Origin: Orbaceae bacterium ESL0721
GTDB taxonomy: Bacteria > Pseudomonadota > Gammaproteobacteria > Enterobacterales > Orbaceae
Length of the DNA stretch: 64,000 bases
Assembly (NCBI GenBank): GCA_029433365.1
Contig: JAQTHZ010000001.1
Span: forward strand, 930,001 to 994,000
Direction: 5' to 3'
Of this stretch, positions 36,468 through 45,791 are shown piece after piece. A program made the translations under genes and the position numbers. The first letter of the stretch is position 1; the number at the start of each line of letters is the position of its first letter. The notes below the pieces were generated by a model. It did not search any database and had not been told where the DNA came from. It worked only from the letters and a program-made list of their open reading frames with translations.

Positions 36468-37151
36468 TTACATCACATCTTGAATAATTTGTACTACGCG
36501 ACCAACTATCGTGTATTTATTAAAATCTTTTTCGTCCACTTCAATTGCTGGATAGTAATCGTTATTACAGAGAAATACCCAACCATTGGTAGTAAAACGG
36601 ATTCGTCTAATAAAAGATCCTTTTGCTGATTCAATCAAGTAGATAGCACCATCAACAATATCGCGTTTATCGGTATTAATAATAACGCCACTATTATTTT
36701 TGATTTCAGGTGCCATTAAATCACCTTTTACCCAATAGATGATGAGATCGTTAACATTGAAACCACGACTTTTTACCCATCCATCAATAACAGGATAGTT
36801 CATTACAGGTGGCATATCACGAACAAATTGTTGAGTTTTCGCCTCTTCTTTAGTTGGAAGCTGTTTTTTATAAACTGAGATGCGATGAATCGCCTCACAA
36901 AAAGTCGAGTCATCCTCTTTTTGTCCTAATGTTTCAAGTTTATATCCCGTTGCTAACCAGTTATAGGAGATACCACAATTTTCAGCAATCGTTTGTAACC
37001 GGCTGAGTGAAGGATATGTTTTACCTGATAGATAATCGCGAATTACAGTTTCTGACATATCACATTTTTTTGCAAACGCAGATACAGATGAATCGCCTAT
37101 TGAATATAGTAATCTATCTTTAAACGTTTCGACATTTGGATTTTTTTCCAT
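36468..37151 (-). CDS. Phage-type HTH repressor with S24-like domain lacking the catalytic Ser
   Basis: A 227-residue protein: an N-terminal Cro/CI-type helix-turn-helix (about 22-56, SAFAKKCDMSETVIRDYLSG) and a C-terminal LexA/CI-like domain (about 115-225). In active S24 repressors the nucleophile is the Ser of G-[DN]-S-M-x-P; here the motif is GDLMAPEI (143-150), with Leu in that place. The position of the general-base Lys is occupied by Arg (IRRI, 181-184). Self-cleavage is therefore unlikely. No phage genes adjoin it. It may be a domesticated regulator; its target is unknown, but the long AT-rich region upstream is a candidate. Confidence 0.75.
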   Translation of the reverse strand: MEKNPNVETFKDRLLYSIGDSSVSAFAKKCDMSETVIRDYLSGKTYPSLSRLQTIAENCGISYNWLATGYKLETLGQKEDDSTFCEAIHRISVYKKQLPTKEEAKTQQFVRDMPPVMNYPVIDGWVKSRGFNVNDLIIYWVKGDLMAPEIKNNSGVIINTDKRDIVDGAIYLIESAKGSFIRRIRFTTNGWVFLCNNDYYPAIEVDEKDFNKYTIVGRVVQIIQDVM

Positions 37152-37792
37152 CTACTCCTAACTCCTTAATTATTATTTGCTTTTCTTGATTCTATTTTAG
37201 ATTAAATTGGTAATATAACTAAATTCAAAACAGCTACTCGATGAGTAATAGATCAAATGGCAATCATAATTTGCCTATCTTACATTTTGATCATCATTGC
37301 AAAGTAATCGAGAGCAGTACATGCATGCATGGATTCTTTTTTAATTTGTTCATTAACTAATCATTTAGCTGTAATAGATAATGAATACAGAATAAAAAAT
37401 TAATTATGCTCTTCTGACCTAATTAATAATATTTTTCAAACTAATTCGTTAAAATAATCTATAAAAAAGAAGACAATACCGGTTATTCAACTTTTTTCTT
37501 GGAATTATTGGTTATCATTGGCAAAAAAAGCATGCTTTTTATTAAAATATGTTTATTTCCGCCGTTTATTATATAGCACTTTATCTATTTGAATAGAGTT
37601 TAAAGGAAGTTTTTAAACCAAAATTTTATATAAATCAAACATAAGGAAAGTTTTATAAAATGGAAATTCAATTTTTTTCATGTAATTTTTATTTGATTTG
37701 ATAAAAAAACTCACAAAATCCACGCAAAACAAAATGTTTTTATGCTTATTTTTGAATATTGCCAATAATAAAAAACGAATTAATAATAAATG
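37152..37792. other. Gene-poor AT-rich interval
   Basis: About 640 bp of very AT-rich DNA upstream of the repressor gene. It must contain the repressor promoter. I see no gene, RNA gene or clear repeat, only short A/T runs and a partial dyad near 37597-37618 (GTTTAAA ... TTTAAAC). Confidence 0.4.
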
Positions 37793-37820
37793 TTGACATT
37801 ATTTTAAAAAAGAGGATAAT
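37793..37820 (+). promoter_or_regulatory. Strong sigma70-type promoter of the candidate sRNA
   Basis: A perfect -35 TTGACA (37793-37798), a 16-base spacer and GATAAT (37815-37820), facing an 80-base segment that ends in an intrinsic terminator. It is the best consensus promoter noticed in the window. Confidence 0.65.
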
Positions 37821-37826
37821 TAAACG

Positions 37827-37905
37827 CGTAAGGATTTTTCATTGTTTTCTTTCCTTATATTCCTTATATTTCATGTTTGCCTGTATAGTTTATACAGGCT
37901 TTTTT
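37827..37905 (+). ncRNA. Candidate small RNA (about 80 nt)
   Basis: A transcript from the promoter at 37793-37820 would begin near 37827 and end at a perfect 9-bp hairpin, GCCTGTATA (37879-37887) and TATACAGGC (37891-37899), followed by six T residues. The body is pyrimidine-rich with CTTTCCTTATATTCCTTATA, two CCTT elements complementary to Shine-Dalgarno sequences, as in Hfq-dependent sRNAs. No open frame with a ribosome site fits inside; the long frame spanning the hairpin would have to read through the terminator. I do not recognise a known sRNA family. Confidence 0.55.
37879..37905 (+). terminator. Intrinsic terminator of the candidate sRNA
   Basis: A 9-bp perfect stem with a 3-base loop followed by TTTTTTATTTTT, a textbook intrinsic terminator with no upstream protein gene on this strand for more than 1.5 kb. 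Confidence 0.8.
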
Positions 37906-38180
37906 ATTTTTCCACCCCATCTTTTAGTCTACGCCAAAATTTTTAATATTAAAATCTCAATAAAAACAGCTTTCCTAACACTGTTAATCAAATACTACAC
38001 TGTTAATCCAATAGTTTTATTACAATGTTGTTTTTTCCATAAAAGCCGATCCCTAAAGCATATCTGTTCATGTAACTCTATTAAAAATAGGATATAATAA
38101 GCACGCTTGTAATTTACTTCTCGTTTAACCACCATGCTGGTTACTGCAACTATAGATAAGCTAATGTTCACTATAAAGCT

Positions 38181-38335
38181 GTAGTTATTGAATCATAGTT
38201 ATAGAAACATAATTATTAAATCGTAGTTATAGATTCAGAGTTAAAGAATTAATAGCTATAGAATCAATAGCTTTTGAATCAATAACTATAAAATCGAATG
38301 TTATAGAGTTGATAGTTTTAGAACCGATTGTTATA
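38181..38335. repeat. 15-bp-period tandem array upstream of tatE
   Basis: About ten degenerate copies of a unit like TAGTTATAGAATCAA run up to the ribosome site of the second tatA gene. Units differ by one to four bases. The 240 bp upstream of it (37910-38150) contains no gene that I can support. Confidence 0.75.
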
Positions 38336-38347
38336 GGAGTACTTTTT

Positions 38348-38545
38348 ATGTCATTTAGCATTCCCCATTTATTAGTTTTTCTTGCCGTTGTTATTCTTCT
38401 TTTTGGTACCAAAAAATTACGTAATTTAGGTTCAGATTTAGGCGCCTCCCTCAAAGGTTTTAAAAAAGCGATGAGTGATGATGAACCTCAAAATAGTGAG
38501 AAAACAGAAAAAGAGCACAAAAGTGATCAGCTTGATAGTAAATAG
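38348..38545 (+). CDS. tatE: Second TatA-family protein (TatE-like)
   Basis: A 65-residue TatA/E protein: membrane helix [19 protein letters not shown], then [18 protein letters not shown], almost identical in this segment to the TatA encoded at 33523-33696. The acidic, Lys/Glu-rich tail differs. The ATG at 38348 follows AGGAG. TatE can partly replace TatA in E. coli. It lies 42 bp upstream of ubiF and may be co-transcribed with it. Its upstream DNA is a 15-bp repeat array, which may alter its expression. Confidence 0.9.
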   Translation: MSFSIPHLLVFLAVVILLFGTKKLRNLGSDLGASLKGFKKAMSDDEPQNSEKTEKEHKSDQLDSK

Positions 38546-38587
38546 TTGATCTTGCATAACTAAAGAGAAGCACTAAATATTAATCTT

Positions 38588-39808
38588 ATGAATAAATTTG
38601 ATATTGCAATTATTGGTGGTGGTTTAGTTGGTATGGCTACAGCCTGTGCGCTAAGTAAAATAAGCGACCAAAGTAGGCATTTACGAATTGCAATTATTGA
38701 TCCAAGTTTAAATCACACTCATCAGAATCAGAATCAGAATCAAAGTGCTATGCTTCCATTTGATGCGCCAACTGTTCGCGCCTCTGCCATTAATGGTGCT
38801 AGCCAACGTTACTTTAAAGAGATTGGGATCTGGGATGATCTCTATCAAAGTTCTCGAGTTGAAGAGTTTTCATCGATTGAGGTCTGGGAAAAAGAGGGGA
38901 ACGCTTTTTTTACTGCCCATTGCCAAGAGTATGGTTTAGCAAATTTAGGATGTATAATCGAGAATCGCGTTATCCATCACTATCTCTCACAATTAGCGAC
39001 ACAATCCGCACAAATCATCTTTTTTAATCAACCCTGTATCGATAGCCTATTTGATGATGAGTGGGCTTTTTTAACATTAGCTGATCAAACAATTTTACAG
39101 GCTAAATTGGTGATTGGCGCCGATGGTGCCCACTCTTGGATAAGAGATCAAGAGGCGATCTCACTCTTAGAACAAGATTATCGGCACCATGCCGTCATTA
39201 CTACTGTCTCAACTGAGTTTCCACATCAAGATTGTGCAAGGCAGCTATTTTACAACAATGGGATTGTCGCCTTTCTGCCACTCTATGAACAAAATAGGAG
39301 CTGCCTAGTCTGGTCGACGCTGCCAGAGCATGCAGTGCAACTACAAACTATGCCAGCAGAACAGTTTACTGCTGAGCTTTTTTTGTTGACCGGTGATAAA
39401 GTTGGCACCTGCCAATTAGTTAATGATCGCCTCCGTTTTCCACTTAAAGCACGCTTTGCCAAACAGTTTGTAAAACATCGCTTGGTACTAATTGGAGATG
39501 CTGCGCACACCATCCACCCTTTAGCTGGTCAAGGGGTTAATTTAGGTTTCCAAGACTCTGCGTTACTGGTTGCAACCATCAGCAAGTTATATCAATCCGG
39601 TCTCGATATTGGTAACTGTAACCACCTAAAATCATTCCAGTTTACACGCCGAAAAGATACTTTAATTATGATGGCGGCAATGCGCACCATACAAGATATG
39701 TTTGCCGGTGATAATCGTCTAAAAAAATGGGCGAGAGCAGTTGGTATGAATAGCATTAATCATCTAACGCCTTTAAAAAAGCTGTTAATTAAGTATGCTA
39801 CCGGTTAA
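38588..39808 (+). CDS. ubiF: FAD-dependent ubiquinone ring hydroxylase (UbiF-type)
   Basis: A 406-residue UbiH/UbiI/UbiF-family aromatic hydroxylase: the FAD-binding IAIIGGGLVGMATACAL at the N terminus, the middle LVIGADGAHSWIR motif and RLVLIGDAAHTIHPLAGQG with the FAD ribityl contacts. The IWD and the VWSTLP segments align best with UbiF, the C6 hydroxylase, but UbiH/UbiI cannot be excluded. A small loop near residue 50 has a (CAGAAT)3 expansion (HQNQNQNQ). It follows tatE by 42 bp. Confidence 0.82.
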   Translation: MNKFDIAIIGGGLVGMATACALSKISDQSRHLRIAIIDPSLNHTHQNQNQNQSAMLPFDAPTVRASAINGASQRYFKEIGIWDDLYQSSRVEEFSSIEVWEKEGNAFFTAHCQEYGLANLGCIIENRVIHHYLSQLATQSAQIIFFNQPCIDSLFDDEWAFLTLADQTILQAKLVIGADGAHSWIRDQEAISLLEQDYRHHAVITTVSTEFPHQDCARQLFYNNGIVAFLPLYEQNRSCLVWSTLPEHAVQLQTMPAEQFTAELFLLTGDKVGTCQLVNDRLRFPLKARFAKQFVKHRLVLIGDAAHTIHPLAGQGVNLGFQDSALLVATISKLYQSGLDIGNCNHLKSFQFTRRKDTLIMMAAMRTIQDMFAGDNRLKKWARAVGMNSINHLTPLKKLLIKYATG

Positions 39809-40021
39809 TTGACGGCACCTTTTATCTCTCAATTTTGATAAATGGTGCCAAAAATTAGCGCGCTATCTATTAAAAAATAGTCTTAACTAAACCGCTTTTA
39901 AATAAATGGCTTTAAACCAACCATTTTTAAAAGACTCTCTTTAAAAGGCAAATTTTAAAAGAGATTTTTAAAAAAGAGTTACTATCACGCTTTTTTAATA
40001 TCTTCTCTTTACAGTGCGCAA

Positions 40022-41074
40022 TTAATCAAAAGCGCGCTCGTAAGGGGTGGGAATAAATGGTGATAGTGACGCCGATGGTGGCGTATGTAACACCCAATAG
40101 GGATCGCGCAATAGTCCTCGCCCAATAGCTACAAGATCTGCATCACCACTACTTAGAACAAAATCAGCCAAATAGTGATCTTCAAGCATGCCAACAGCAA
40201 TAACTGGTAGCTGTGTCGCCTGTTTAACTGCGCGGGCTAAATAGACCTGATAACCAGCATGAAATAGCGGAGTATGTGATGCTGATAAATGGCCATCACC
40301 ACCTCCACTAACATGTAAAATATCGGCTCCAGCTGATGCAAATCGTTTTGCCATTTGACAACCATATTCGACATCATACCCCTGTTCACCATACTCTTGT
40401 GCCGAGATTCTAACAATTAATGGCATATCTGCTGGCATAACCGATTTGGCTGCTTTAATTACCTGTTCGCCAAAGAGGAATCTATCTTGACCATACTCAT
40501 CAGTCCGTCTATTTGATTTAGGCGAACTAAATTGATGAATCAGATAACCATGTGCAGCATGCAGCTCTATAGCATCAAATCCAGCTTCAACTGCTCGCTG
40601 CACTGACTCTTTATATTTTTGAATCAATTCGGCAATCTCATCTTTACTAAGCTCACGTGGCATCTGATATTGCCAACGATCACCTGCCTCATTTGATCCA
40701 TCATATTTTATGGCTGTTGGCGCGACCACATCATCAGTACCTAAAGCTTTACGCCCTGCATGCCCAATCTGGATCGCTATTTTGGCATTTTGTGCATGTA
40801 CTGCATCAACAATAGATTTAAATTTATCCCGCTGTTTATCATTCCATAAACCGAGGCAGTTAGGGGAGATACGCCCATTTGGGGCAATATTGGTCATCTC
40901 AACAATGATTAAACCAACACCACCTACCGCGCGCGAAACATAGTGGGTAAAGTGCCAACCATTTGGCATACCATCTGTCGCTTGATATTGACACATTGGT
41001 GGCATAACAACACGGTTCTTTATAGATAAGCTTTTAACAGTGAATGGAGAATTTAGATAAAATAGATCTGGCAT
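40022..41074 (-). CDS. namA: Old yellow enzyme family NADPH dehydrogenase (NamA/YqjM-like)
   Basis: A 350-residue FMN-dependent TIM-barrel oxidoreductase. The N-terminal PPMCQYQA carries the Cys and Tyr that define the YqjM/NamA subclass, IELHAAHGYLIHQFSSP has the FMN/substrate-binding His residues, and VAIGRGLLRDPYW near the C terminus is the phosphate-binding end. These enzymes reduce activated C=C bonds and nitro groups, often in stress responses. It lies between convergent ubiF and the leftward pth gene, 77 bp from pth; co-transcription with pth is possible. Confidence 0.88.
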   Translation of the reverse strand: MPDLFYLNSPFTVKSLSIKNRVVMPPMCQYQATDGMPNGWHFTHYVSRAVGGVGLIIVEMTNIAPNGRISPNCLGLWNDKQRDKFKSIVDAVHAQNAKIAIQIGHAGRKALGTDDVVAPTAIKYDGSNEAGDRWQYQMPRELSKDEIAELIQKYKESVQRAVEAGFDAIELHAAHGYLIHQFSSPKSNRRTDEYGQDRFLFGEQVIKAAKSVMPADMPLIVRISAQEYGEQGYDVEYGCQMAKRFASAGADILHVSGGGDGHLSASHTPLFHAGYQVYLARAVKQATQLPVIAVGMLEDHYLADFVLSSGDADLVAIGRGLLRDPYWVLHTPPSASLSPFIPTPYERAFD

Positions 41075-41151
41075 CTTAGATATACTCCTTAACAGTGACT
41101 TAGTAATATGGGTGAGTGATAGGTGTAAACAATATGACTCAGTAATATAAA

Positions 41152-41739
41152 TTACGGGCGAAAACTGTGCAATCGGTTCATCGCAGGTTCAAGCCCTTGC
41201 GAGAGAAGCATCTCAACAGAGCGGGCAGATTCATCTACTGCTTTATCGATCAGATCCTGTTCAGATTTTGGTGGTCTATTTAAGACATAACCCGCTACCC
41301 TATTTTTATCACCCGGATGACCAATGCCAAGACGCAACCGATAAAAATTAGGGTTATTACCAAATTTACTGATAATATCTTTTAACCCATTATGCCCACC
41401 ATGCCCACCACCAAACTTAAATTTAGCAAGGCCAGGATTCATATCAAGCTCATCATGGGCGACCAGAATCTCCTCTGGTTTGATACCATAAAAATTTGCC
41501 ATCGCCTGCACAGCTTTACCACTAAGATTCATAAAAGTGTTTGGCACTAATAGCCGAAGATCGTGATTAGCCAGATGGATACGCGCAGTATTACCAAAAA
41601 ATTTGCTTTCGCTTTTTAAAGATTGATTATGTTGCGCAGCTAACAGCTCCACTAACCATGCGCCTGCATTGTGCCTTGTAGCAGCATATTCTGCCCCTGG
41701 GTTTCCTAATCCTACAATCAGTTTTATATCTGTTGCCAT
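41152..41739 (-). CDS. pth: Peptidyl-tRNA hydrolase
   Basis: A 195-residue Pth that recycles peptidyl-tRNA. The N-terminal [20 protein letters not shown] contains the catalytic-site Asn and His, [11 protein letters not shown] the essential Asp, and [12 protein letters not shown] the glycine-rich loop. I start at the ATG 41739, since the sequence then aligns with E. coli Pth; a TTG 39 bases upstream with GAAAG is an alternative. In many bacteria it lies near prs, as here. Confidence 0.95.
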   Translation of the reverse strand: MATDIKLIVGLGNPGAEYAATRHNAGAWLVELLAAQHNQSLKSESKFFGNTARIHLANHDLRLLVPNTFMNLSGKAVQAMANFYGIKPEEILVAHDELDMNPGLAKFKFGGGHGGHNGLKDIISKFGNNPNFYRLRLGIGHPGDKNRVAGYVLNRPPKSEQDLIDKAVDESARSVEMLLSQGLEPAMNRLHSFRP

Positions 41740-41871
41740 GCTTTTTTGCTTCTGCTGTGATCTATAAGAGACTTTCAACCAATAGGTGGAAAGCGATTTA
41801 ACTCAAAAATGCTATCTATGTTCTTTTGCTATCTATGTTTTTTAAAATTAAAAAAATAAAAATCTTCATAT

Positions 41872-41945
41872 AAAAAAGGGTAATAGAGTGTAAACCCTAT
41901 CCCCCTTTTTCCCTATTTTATCAACGAATATTGGTGATAAAATAG
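41872..41945 (-). terminator. prs transcription terminator region
   Basis: On the minus strand AAAAAGGG pairs with CCCTTTTTT (41872-41880 against 41903-41910), with an inner pairing, ending in a T run: a good intrinsic terminator. Immediately upstream in the same transcript, CCTATTTTATC (41912-41922) pairs perfectly with GATAAAATAGG (41935-41945), an extra 3' hairpin. Confidence 0.65.
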
Positions 41946-42014
41946 GATGATCTATAAAACAGCAATGTTTACTTAATAATATTTACTTACTACTGTTTAT
42001 TTAATAATGTCTAC

Positions 42015-42962
42015 TTAATGATGAAACATCGCTGAAATAGACTCTTCATTACTAATACGACGAATTGCTTCAGCTAACATGCCTGATAAGGTCAATTGAC
42101 GGACATTTTTTAGTGCACGAACCTCATTAGTTAACGGAATCGTGTCACAAACCACAATCTCATCAATATCAGAGTTTCTAATATTATCTAATGCCTTGCC
42201 TGAAAATATTGGGTGAGTTGCATATGCATATACCGATTTTGCACCACGTGCTTTCAATGCATCAGCAGCTTTGCAAAGTGTACCTGCTGTATCAATCATA
42301 TCATCGACTAAAATACAGTCACGATCCGCAACGTCACCAATGATATTCATCACCTCTGACTCATTTGCACGCTGACGACGTTTATCAATAATAGCCATAT
42401 CAGTATCATTTAATAATTTTGCAATCGCTCTAGCACGCACAACACCACCAATATCTGGTGAGACAACAATTGGGCGCTCAAAATTGCGTTGCAACATATC
42501 TTCTAAAATGACTGGACTACCAAATACATTATCAACGGGTACATCAAAAAATCCTTGAATCTGCTCGGCATGTAAATCAACTGTTAATACTCTATCAACA
42601 CCGACTGTTGATAAAAAGTCAGCAACTACTTTAGCGGTAATAGGTACACGAGCTGAACGGACACGGCGATCTTGACGAGCATAACCAAAGTAAGGAATGA
42701 CAGCTGTAATACGGCCAGCTGATGCACGGCGCATAGCATCAATCATAACCAGTAGTTCCATTAAATTATCATTAGTTGGCGCACAAGTTGATTGGATAAT
42801 AAAAACATCTTCACCACGAACGTTTTCATTAATTTGGACATTGACTTCACCATCACTAAAACGACCAACGACGATGTCACCAAGAGAAGTATAAAGACGA
42901 TTAGCTATACGTTTTGCTAGTTCGGGTGTGGCATTACCAGCAAAAAGCTTCATATCAGGCAC
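42015..42962 (-). CDS. prs: Ribose-phosphate pyrophosphokinase
   Basis: A 315-residue PRPP synthetase supplying purine, pyrimidine, NAD, His and Trp pathways. The sequence is nearly colinear with E. coli Prs: [56 protein letters not shown] (regulatory flexible loop), and the PRPP loop [11 protein letters not shown]. The start is GTG, as in E. coli prs, with the same MPDMKLF N terminus. It is divergent from trmB across 223 bp. Confidence 0.97.
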   Translation of the reverse strand: MPDMKLFAGNATPELAKRIANRLYTSLGDIVVGRFSDGEVNVQINENVRGEDVFIIQSTCAPTNDNLMELLVMIDAMRRASAGRITAVIPYFGYARQDRRVRSARVPITAKVVADFLSTVGVDRVLTVDLHAEQIQGFFDVPVDNVFGSPVILEDMLQRNFERPIVVSPDIGGVVRARAIAKLLNDTDMAIIDKRRQRANESEVMNIIGDVADRDCILVDDMIDTAGTLCKAADALKARGAKSVYAYATHPIFSGKALDNIRNSDIDEIVVCDTIPLTNEVRALKNVRQLTLSGMLAEAIRRISNEESISAMFHH

Positions 42963-43185
42963 GAGAAATCCTCAAGCATGTTATAATGATTACTTTTTAG
43001 TTCAGTAATCGGTTAAATCGGAGCTACAATTATATAATTATTTACAAAGGGTGCTCAACCCAAATATGGTTATTTATGTAATTTATTTCGTTTTCATGAA
43101 ATTTTGCACTATACTTCATCACTTTTTTAACACTATTAACAGATAAAATTAACATATAAATTATTAACATAAATAGATATAGATC

Positions 43186-43869
43186 ATGCATAAAGATGAG
43201 ATTAATAGACGGGCAATTCGCAGTTTTGTACTAAGACAAGGGCGATTAACCAAGGGGCAAGAGCATGCCCTAACCACCTATTGGGCAGATTATGGTATTG
43301 ACTACAATCCTAATGCTCCAATCACTTTTAATGAAGCTAGACCGACCATACTTGAGATTGGCTTTGGTATGGGGGCATCATTTATTGAGATGGCAACAGC
43401 AGCACCAAATAGTAACTTCCTCGGTATTGAAGTGCATAGACCGGGTGTCGGTGCCTGTTTGATGGCTGCAAAAGCAGCAGAGTTGACCAATGTTAAAGTG
43501 ATGTGCCATGACGCAGTTGAAGTCCTTGAAAATATGATCGCTAATAACTCATTAGCTAAAGTTCAGATCTTCTTTCCTGATCCTTGGCATAAAGCTCGGC
43601 ACAATAAGCGTCGTATTATTCAACCAAACTTTGTCGCGCTATTGAAAGAGAAGCTGCAACTAAATGGTATCTTACATTTAGCAACTGACTGGCAACCCTA
43701 TGCAGAGCATATGTTAGAGGTATTAACAGCGGCAGAGGGATTTACCAACTTATCAGAGCAAGGTAACTATATACCAAGGCCAGATGATAGGCCGTTAACC
43801 AAATTTGAAAAACGGGGACAGAACTTAGGGCATGGAGTTTGGGATCTACAGTTTATAAAAACAGTCTAG
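43186..43869 (+). CDS. trmB: tRNA (guanine46-N7)-methyltransferase TrmB
   Basis: A 227-residue methyltransferase placing m7G46 in the tRNA variable loop. SAM-binding [15 protein letters not shown] and the signature [16 protein letters not shown], with its catalytic Asp, are intact; the C-terminal [20 protein letters not shown] is typical. The region just upstream is AT-rich with a modest ribosome site. It stands alone between prs (divergent) and fabI (convergent). Confidence 0.95.
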   Translation: MHKDEINRRAIRSFVLRQGRLTKGQEHALTTYWADYGIDYNPNAPITFNEARPTILEIGFGMGASFIEMATAAPNSNFLGIEVHRPGVGACLMAAKAAELTNVKVMCHDAVEVLENMIANNSLAKVQIFFPDPWHKARHNKRRIIQPNFVALLKEKLQLNGILHLATDWQPYAEHMLEVLTAAEGFTNLSEQGNYIPRPDDRPLTKFEKRGQNLGHGVWDLQFIKTV

Positions 43870-43974
43870 CCATTAAAGAAGCAATGTTTTTATAAAATTG
43901 TTTTTATAAAACGCTATTATCATAAAAACAGAGTTGTTATAAAAATATGGCTACTCGGCTGGTTTAAGTAGCTA

Positions 43975-43988
43975 AACCCTAAAACATT
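43975..43988 (+). repeat. 14-mer dispersed motif, after trmB
   Basis: An exact AACCCTAAAACATT about 105 bp after the trmB stop in the 275-bp convergent gap with fabI. Confidence 0.6.
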
Positions 43989-44079
43989 GTTAGCAATAAC
44001 TTGATTGTTAACTGTTGTTATACCAGTAATTACCAAATAACGTTTTTAACGTAGTGTTACACAAAATAGTAGATAAAAG

Positions 44080-44103
44080 ATTGCCGAGTCAATGCTCGGC
44101 AAT
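44080..44103 (-). terminator. fabI terminator
   Basis: ATTGCCGAG and CTCGGCAAT form a perfect 9-bp stem with a 6-base loop. On the minus strand CTTTTATC follows, about 40 bp after the fabI stop. Confidence 0.75.
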
Positions 44104-44144
44104 TAATCTTAAAACAACATACAGGTTATGTTGATTAAATAGAA

Positions 44145-44933
44145 CTATTTCAGTTCAAGCTCATTCATCGCAGCAATATTAAATCCACCATCAACGTGAA
44201 TCACTTCACCGGTAATACCTGAAGCTAAATCAGAGCATAAAAATGCGGCAGAATTACCCACATCTTCAATCGTTACGGTACGGCGAATTGGTGTAACCGC
44301 TTCACAGTGAGCAAGCATCTTTCTAAAATCTTTAATACCAGACGCTGCTAACGTACGAATTGGACCAGCAGAGATAGCATTAACACGGACACCTTCAGGT
44401 CCCATTGCATTTGCCATATAACGGACATTTGCTTCTAAAGAGGCTTTAGCAAGACCCATCACATTATAGTTAGGGATTGCACGCTCTGCGCCAAGATAAC
44501 TTAATGTTAATAGTGCAGCATCATCGGTTAACATTGCACGACACGCTTTTGCCATACCAACAAAGCTATAAGCACTAATGTCATGTGCAATAGAGAAGCC
44601 TTCACGGGTTACAGCATCAACATAGTCACCATCTAACTGATCAGCAGGAGCAAAACCGATAGCATGAACAAAACCATCAAATTTTTCCCACTTAGTTTTT
44701 AGTTCTGTGAAAAGTTCAGTGATACTTTCATCATGTGCAACATCACATGGAAGAACAATTTTAGAATCAAATTCAGCAGCAAACTCTTCAACACGCCCTT
44801 TGAGTTTTTCAGTCTGATAAGTAAAGGCAAGTTCGGCACCTTCACGATGCATCGCTTTAGCTATACCGTAAGCGATAGAACGGTTACTCGCGACACCTGT
44901 AATTAATAGTCGTTTATTTGCTAAAAAACCCAT
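44145..44933 (-). CDS. fabI: Enoyl-[acyl-carrier-protein] reductase FabI
   Basis: A 262-residue NADH-dependent SDR completing each fatty-acid elongation cycle; same length as E. coli Fab[17 protein letters not shown] is the modified nucleotide-binding loop, and the catalytic Tyr-x6-Lys is in [28 protein letters not shown] precedes the ATG at 44933; an upstream in-frame extension is not conserved. It is the target of triclosan in relatives. Confidence 0.96.
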   Translation of the reverse strand: MGFLANKRLLITGVASNRSIAYGIAKAMHREGAELAFTYQTEKLKGRVEEFAAEFDSKIVLPCDVAHDESITELFTELKTKWEKFDGFVHAIGFAPADQLDGDYVDAVTREGFSIAHDISAYSFVGMAKACRAMLTDDAALLTLSYLGAERAIPNYNVMGLAKASLEANVRYMANAMGPEGVRVNAISAGPIRTLAASGIKDFRKMLAHCEAVTPIRRTVTIEDVGNSAAFLCSDLASGITGEVIHVDGGFNIAAMNELELK

Positions 44934-45145
44934 AGATAGCTCCTTTTCTGTTTTTAGACAATTCGCCGGCAATGGTAACGGTTATTAGGGAATATAGTCA
45001 AGTGTGCTGATGATTTTATTCACACAGTTAGCATCTATTGGCAAGAGGATACAGTTACTATTTACTGATCGTTATTAAGACCATGTCTATCGATGATCCG
45101 CTTCTTCAATTGATTATATCTATTATATTAATTGAATATAATTCC

Positions 45146-45190
45146 CACTAAAACAGTCAACTATATACTTGACTAAAAATAAAGGATATA
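45146..45190 (+). promoter_or_regulatory. isc promoter with IscR type 1-like palindrome
   Basis: AGTCAA (45155-45160) and TTGACT (45169-45174) form a palindrome just upstream of iscR. Read outward, CAGTCAACTAT matches the right half, and ATACTTGACTAAAA the left half, of the published type 1 IscR consensus, but in a back-to-back arrangement. This would allow the Fe-S form of IscR to repress its own operon (inference). GGAGG follows at 45207. Confidence 0.5.
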
Positions 45191-45219
45191 TACAATGGTG
45201 GCACTTGGAGGAATTAAAC

Positions 45220-45675
45220 ATGAAATTGACATCGAAAGGTCGATATGCAGTAACCGCAATGTTAGATGTAGCATTGAATTCCGCTGCTGGCCCTGTTTCG
45301 CTGGCAGAAATTTCTGAGCGTCAGGAGATCTCACTCTCATATCTTGAACAACTATTTGCACGGTTACGTAAAAATGGGCTCGTCACGAGCGTACGGGGTC
45401 CAGGCGGTGGTTATGTTTTAAGTCGTAATCTGGATCAAATTGCCATTAGTGCCATAGTCAAAGCTGTTGATGAGAGTGTCAATGCAACAAAATGCCATGG
45501 TTCAGAGGGTTGTCAAGGTGGTGTTAAATGTTTAACCCACTCATTATGGAATGACCTTAGTGAACGAATTGATGATTTCTTAACCAGCATAACCTTAAAC
45601 GAACTAGTCAAAAACAAAGATGTTCGTCTGGTTGCAGAGAGACAAAATAGTATTCCTCATGTGAGGATTGGGTAA
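45220..45675 (+). CDS. iscR: Fe-S cluster assembly transcription factor IscR
   Basis: A 151-residue Rrf2-family regulator that senses Fe-S demand. The winged helix ([18 protein letters not shown]) and the three cluster-ligating cysteines in [14 protein letters not shown] are intact. GGAGGAATT precedes the ATG at 45220, so I reject a longer start at 45169. As first gene of iscRSUA-hscBA-fdx it should autoregulate the operon through the palindrome upstream. Confidence 0.96.
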   Translation: MKLTSKGRYAVTAMLDVALNSAAGPVSLAEISERQEISLSYLEQLFARLRKNGLVTSVRGPGGGYVLSRNLDQIAISAIVKAVDESVNATKCHGSEGCQGGVKCLTHSLWNDLSERIDDFLTSITLNELVKNKDVRLVAERQNSIPHVRIG

Positions 45676-45734
45676 ACAATTAATTCTGCCCTATCCTTAA
45701 TCAGAATCATTTGCCGAAAAATAAGTTAAATAAC

Positions 45735-45775
45735 TAAAAGCTAAATATTTAAAAGCTAAATATTTAAAAGATAAC
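45735..45775. repeat. 15-bp tandem repeat between iscR and iscS
   Basis: AAAAGCTAAATATTT occurs twice in tandem and a third time partially, in the 116-bp gap between iscR and iscS, ending just before the iscS ribosome site (TTGGGAGT). Confidence 0.7.
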
Positions 45776-45791
45776 TCGTTGGGAGTAATAG

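Noticed and set aside
37759-38097. A 112-codon plus-strand frame in the gene desert
   Set aside because: It spans a strong promoter and a perfect intrinsic terminator, has no ribosome site and biased Ile/Phe/Lys content typical of AT-rich non-coding DNA.
38181-38335. Possible CRISPR array upstream of tatE
   Set aside because: Units are only 15 bp, degenerate and without unique spacers; it is a tandem minisatellite.
36276-38347. Prophage remnant around the CI-like repressor
   Set aside because: No integrase, structural or lysis genes and no attachment repeats are visible; the repressor stands alone.
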